Assembly (NCBI GenBank): GCA_029259595.1
Contig: JAJDEW010000101.1
Coordinates: 48,066 to 112,065, forward strand
Length of the DNA: 64,000 bases
Reading direction: 5' to 3'
Source: Planctomycetota bacterium
GTDB lineage: Bacteria > Planctomycetota > UBA1135 > GCA-002686595
In this document: one piece after another, positions 63,301 through 64,000 of the stretch
How positions within the stretch are numbered: position 1 is the stretch's first letter
Layout: each line of letters opens with the position of its first letter
The notes under the pieces: model-generated
Databases searched by the model: none
Told to the model about the DNA's origin: nothing
What the model saw: only the letters and a program-made list of their open reading frames with translations
Translations under genes and position numbers: made by a program

Positions 63301-63423
63301 CGCGCTCGTCGGCTGCTCGGCGAGCTGCTCGGAGCCGAGCTCGAGCGTCCGACGCGCGGCGCTGCTCGGGAGGCTTGGCTGGAGGAACTCTCCAGCCGGA
63401 TCGAAGCTCGCTATCGCCGATGA
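60328..63423 (+). CDS. Large secreted HEAT-repeat-type protein
   Basis: The ATG at 60328 opens a signal peptide (MHQILIPVLFLLLASRPAA) of a 1031-residue protein. Most of it is helical, with HEAT/armadillo-type pairs of about 35-40 residues, for example LLEAFASGDPTLATPAVLVE, RLLIVQ-like LVIVQLAALLDEPAAANLLF and AAVRSLGEGVMDDELFTELL. A beta-rich interruption occurs at about 440-560 (LETLAIRLRTGGRELSFFG). HEAT arrays bind proteins or peptides; no catalytic motif is visible. Its stop overlaps the start of a lytic transglycosylase gene (ATGA), so it may help place or control a cell-wall enzyme. A -10-like TATCCT is at 60283-60288. Confidence 0.8.
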   Translation: MHQILIPVLFLLLASRPAAQLELPGGTTPSKAGAQTDNRGLELPSKVRGDLARGRSKNRLILGPAQAAVAAVAPEPARPVSPPEAYPADAEGAARFVFDEVARASDLNAPLVLQAVETLAGLGDVGLRAAHSRLGSMHAPTVATAARVLLERGVEADRRSVQKRLGRELPARASGPLLEAFASGDPTLATPAVLVEWLEHPTVGMRKAARRWIEARLDASYLPAFVNGLRSKREDTRLVIVQLAALLDEPAAANLLFDRLQDSRSRVAAEAARLLAKRDELLPEGLTVSQRLLETAFSNDANRRMRAYALLALVEREDVGEVVVLDERHVDALLPGLRSDEPVFAGACACALAGIGFRSAESRAMDWLDLGVPHALVELASGATFHADFSALQPPALRRLTLITGQRFGSDGPAWQVWWMENARSFRARRAVLSPLPEELETLAIRLRTGGRELSFFGPDASDPSGVEDSRKAARALVYRASREECARLVSFFQREGLFGLEWLPVEEREPLNSLLIRIGDQEKRFEYRSERPAWFGRAVEVVRQLELENRWQAFRPADVLLRDHWETQQHSWSLPLTDADRALRLKDVVLADLAETDWAERDEGVAELERLFRTADVARATDVQPLLALLLEERFLDARARSLFELLEIAARASSTAPNRTIAPELASELFELVLRRFGDEASEETRALLVAGGLETIRKAVASEDELHRALGAHALADEAFLGNDERRELLLGLLTDPDPGVEAAAVRSLGEGVMDDELFTELLLRARVGDTSVRAAGLAAVASSAAGHFAGSSGQEDVFDVFRLALSAGELDVRRAALEGIVTLDDERALPLLISLFGRGSGHELYEETRAGLESFGLRAQGELLRLAASGRGDVRRDTALLLAQLGTAEAAPILITWLTDHSDDARVATELAVLTGEDFRSELEPADSYWEWWDRSVRDDALAWFRGAAERAGFRLPEPEALLVPGTRGGARALLAIVEKGPAHLAERARRLLGELLGAELERPTRGAAREAWLEELSSRIEARYRR

Positions 63424-64000
63424 GGACCGGCTCGTCGACGCTCTTGCGGAGGTCTCGAACGGGGTTGGAGCGTGCTCGGGCGCGCTCTGGTGTCGCCTCG
63501 GATCTCTCCTCGTTCCAGGGCGGCCACGTACTCCTGCGCGTGCTCGTGTTGCTCGCGTTCCTCGCCGGCATCGCGACCGCGACCTGGAAGCGCTGGATCG
63601 TCCCCGAGAGCGTCCAGGCGACGGTGCGTGACTACCTCGCCACGCGTCGCATCGATCACCATCTGGACGCGCTCCTGGACGCCGGCGAGGAATTCGGCGT
63701 CGATCCGAACCTCCTGGCGGCGATCTGTCTCGTCGAGTCGTCCGGCAAGATCGCCGCGCGTTCCTCGAAGAACGCGCTCGGGCTGTTTCAACTCTCGATG
63801 GTGACGGCTGTGTGGCGTGCGGAACTCTTGGGTCTTCCGCCGCCGACCGAGGAAGAGCTCCTGAGCGATGCAAGGCTCAACGCGCGCTTGGGGGCCAGCA
63901 ACGTGGCCTGGCTCCTGGACACTTACGACGGAGACGTCCGTCGCGCACTCGTGGCCTACAACACGGGCACCCGCCGCTTGAAGAACCTCTGCGATGCGGC
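63420..64000 (+). CDS. Membrane-anchored lytic transglycosylase (SLT domain), cut by window edge
   Basis: Starting at the ATG that overlaps the HEAT-gene stop, the frame stays open for 193 codons to the end of the window. A basic N-terminus is followed by one membrane helix at about 38-54 (VLLRVLVLLAFLAGIAT), then an SLT-type transglycosylase domain. The catalytic glutamate is Glu106 in LAAICLVESSGKIAARSS; ALGLFQLSMVTA and ALVAYNTGTRRL match the AxGLMQ and AYN(x)G motifs. The enzyme cleaves peptidoglycan between MurNAc and GlcNAc in the periplasm. It is convincing by motif order, although the C-terminus is missing. Confidence 0.88.
   Translation, partial: MRTGSSTLLRRSRTGLERARARSGVASDLSSFQGGHVLLRVLVLLAFLAGIATATWKRWIVPESVQATVRDYLATRRIDHHLDALLDAGEEFGVDPNLLAAICLVESSGKIAARSSKNALGLFQLSMVTAVWRAELLGLPPPTEEELLSDARLNARLGASNVAWLLDTYDGDVRRALVAYNTGTRRLKNLCDA

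Overview
The window is GC-rich bacterial chromosome with dense, mostly well-formed genes and many stop/start overlaps. A planctomycete is the best guess. This rests on two large secreted PKD-repeat proteins that share a long C-terminal module of a kind I associate with marine Planctomycetes, frequent GTG starts, weak or missing Shine-Dalgarno sequences, and many secreted proteins of unknown function. I could not run a database search, so the assignment is an inference. I see no rRNA, tRNA, CRISPR array or full insertion sequence.

Left part (1-17.4 kb): a histidine-degradation pair (hutI, ftcD) leads a plus-strand unit that continues into an unknown secreted protein and an exported M20 amidohydrolase. 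Then come a small secreted minus-strand protein, a PilZ protein, a sulfite-oxidase-like molybdoenzyme, a PLP aminotransferase, citrate synthase and an M32 carboxypeptidase. A 167-bp foldback element with 21-bp inverted termini lies before a di-heme oxidoreductase whose signal-peptide region is out of frame at a (CT)5 tract. A PKD protein, a CobW-type GTPase and an amidohydrolase follow.

Middle (17.4-35.7 kb, minus strand): a 1501-residue M6-type metalloprotease with four PKD domains lies downstream of a complete, uninterrupted nuoA-N operon for respiratory complex I. Nearly every nuo junction is a 4-5 base stop/start overlap. NuoG is short.

The most interesting region is 35.9-42.9 kb (minus strand): two B12-binding-type radical SAM enzymes overlap by 4 bases and are followed after 7 bases by a 60-residue peptide gene. 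A five-heme cytochrome c and a von Willebrand A/HEAT-type protein come next. This looks like a five-gene operon for an undescribed peptide-derived product (RiPP-like), possibly tied to redox chemistry at the cell surface.

Right part (43-64 kb): a lipoprotein with calcium-loop-like repeats and a small beta-rich outer-envelope protein; an OmpR-type response regulator and histidine kinase; two convergent paralogous secreted proteins, one with three tandem 11-bp repeats upstream; a thioesterase; a zinc-phospholipase-C-like protein; a GT4 glycosyltransferase; a GH113-like two-part protein coupled to recG; two HDOD signalling proteins, one with a degenerate GGDEF domain; and a HEAT-type secreted protein coupled to a lytic transglycosylase that runs off the window edge.
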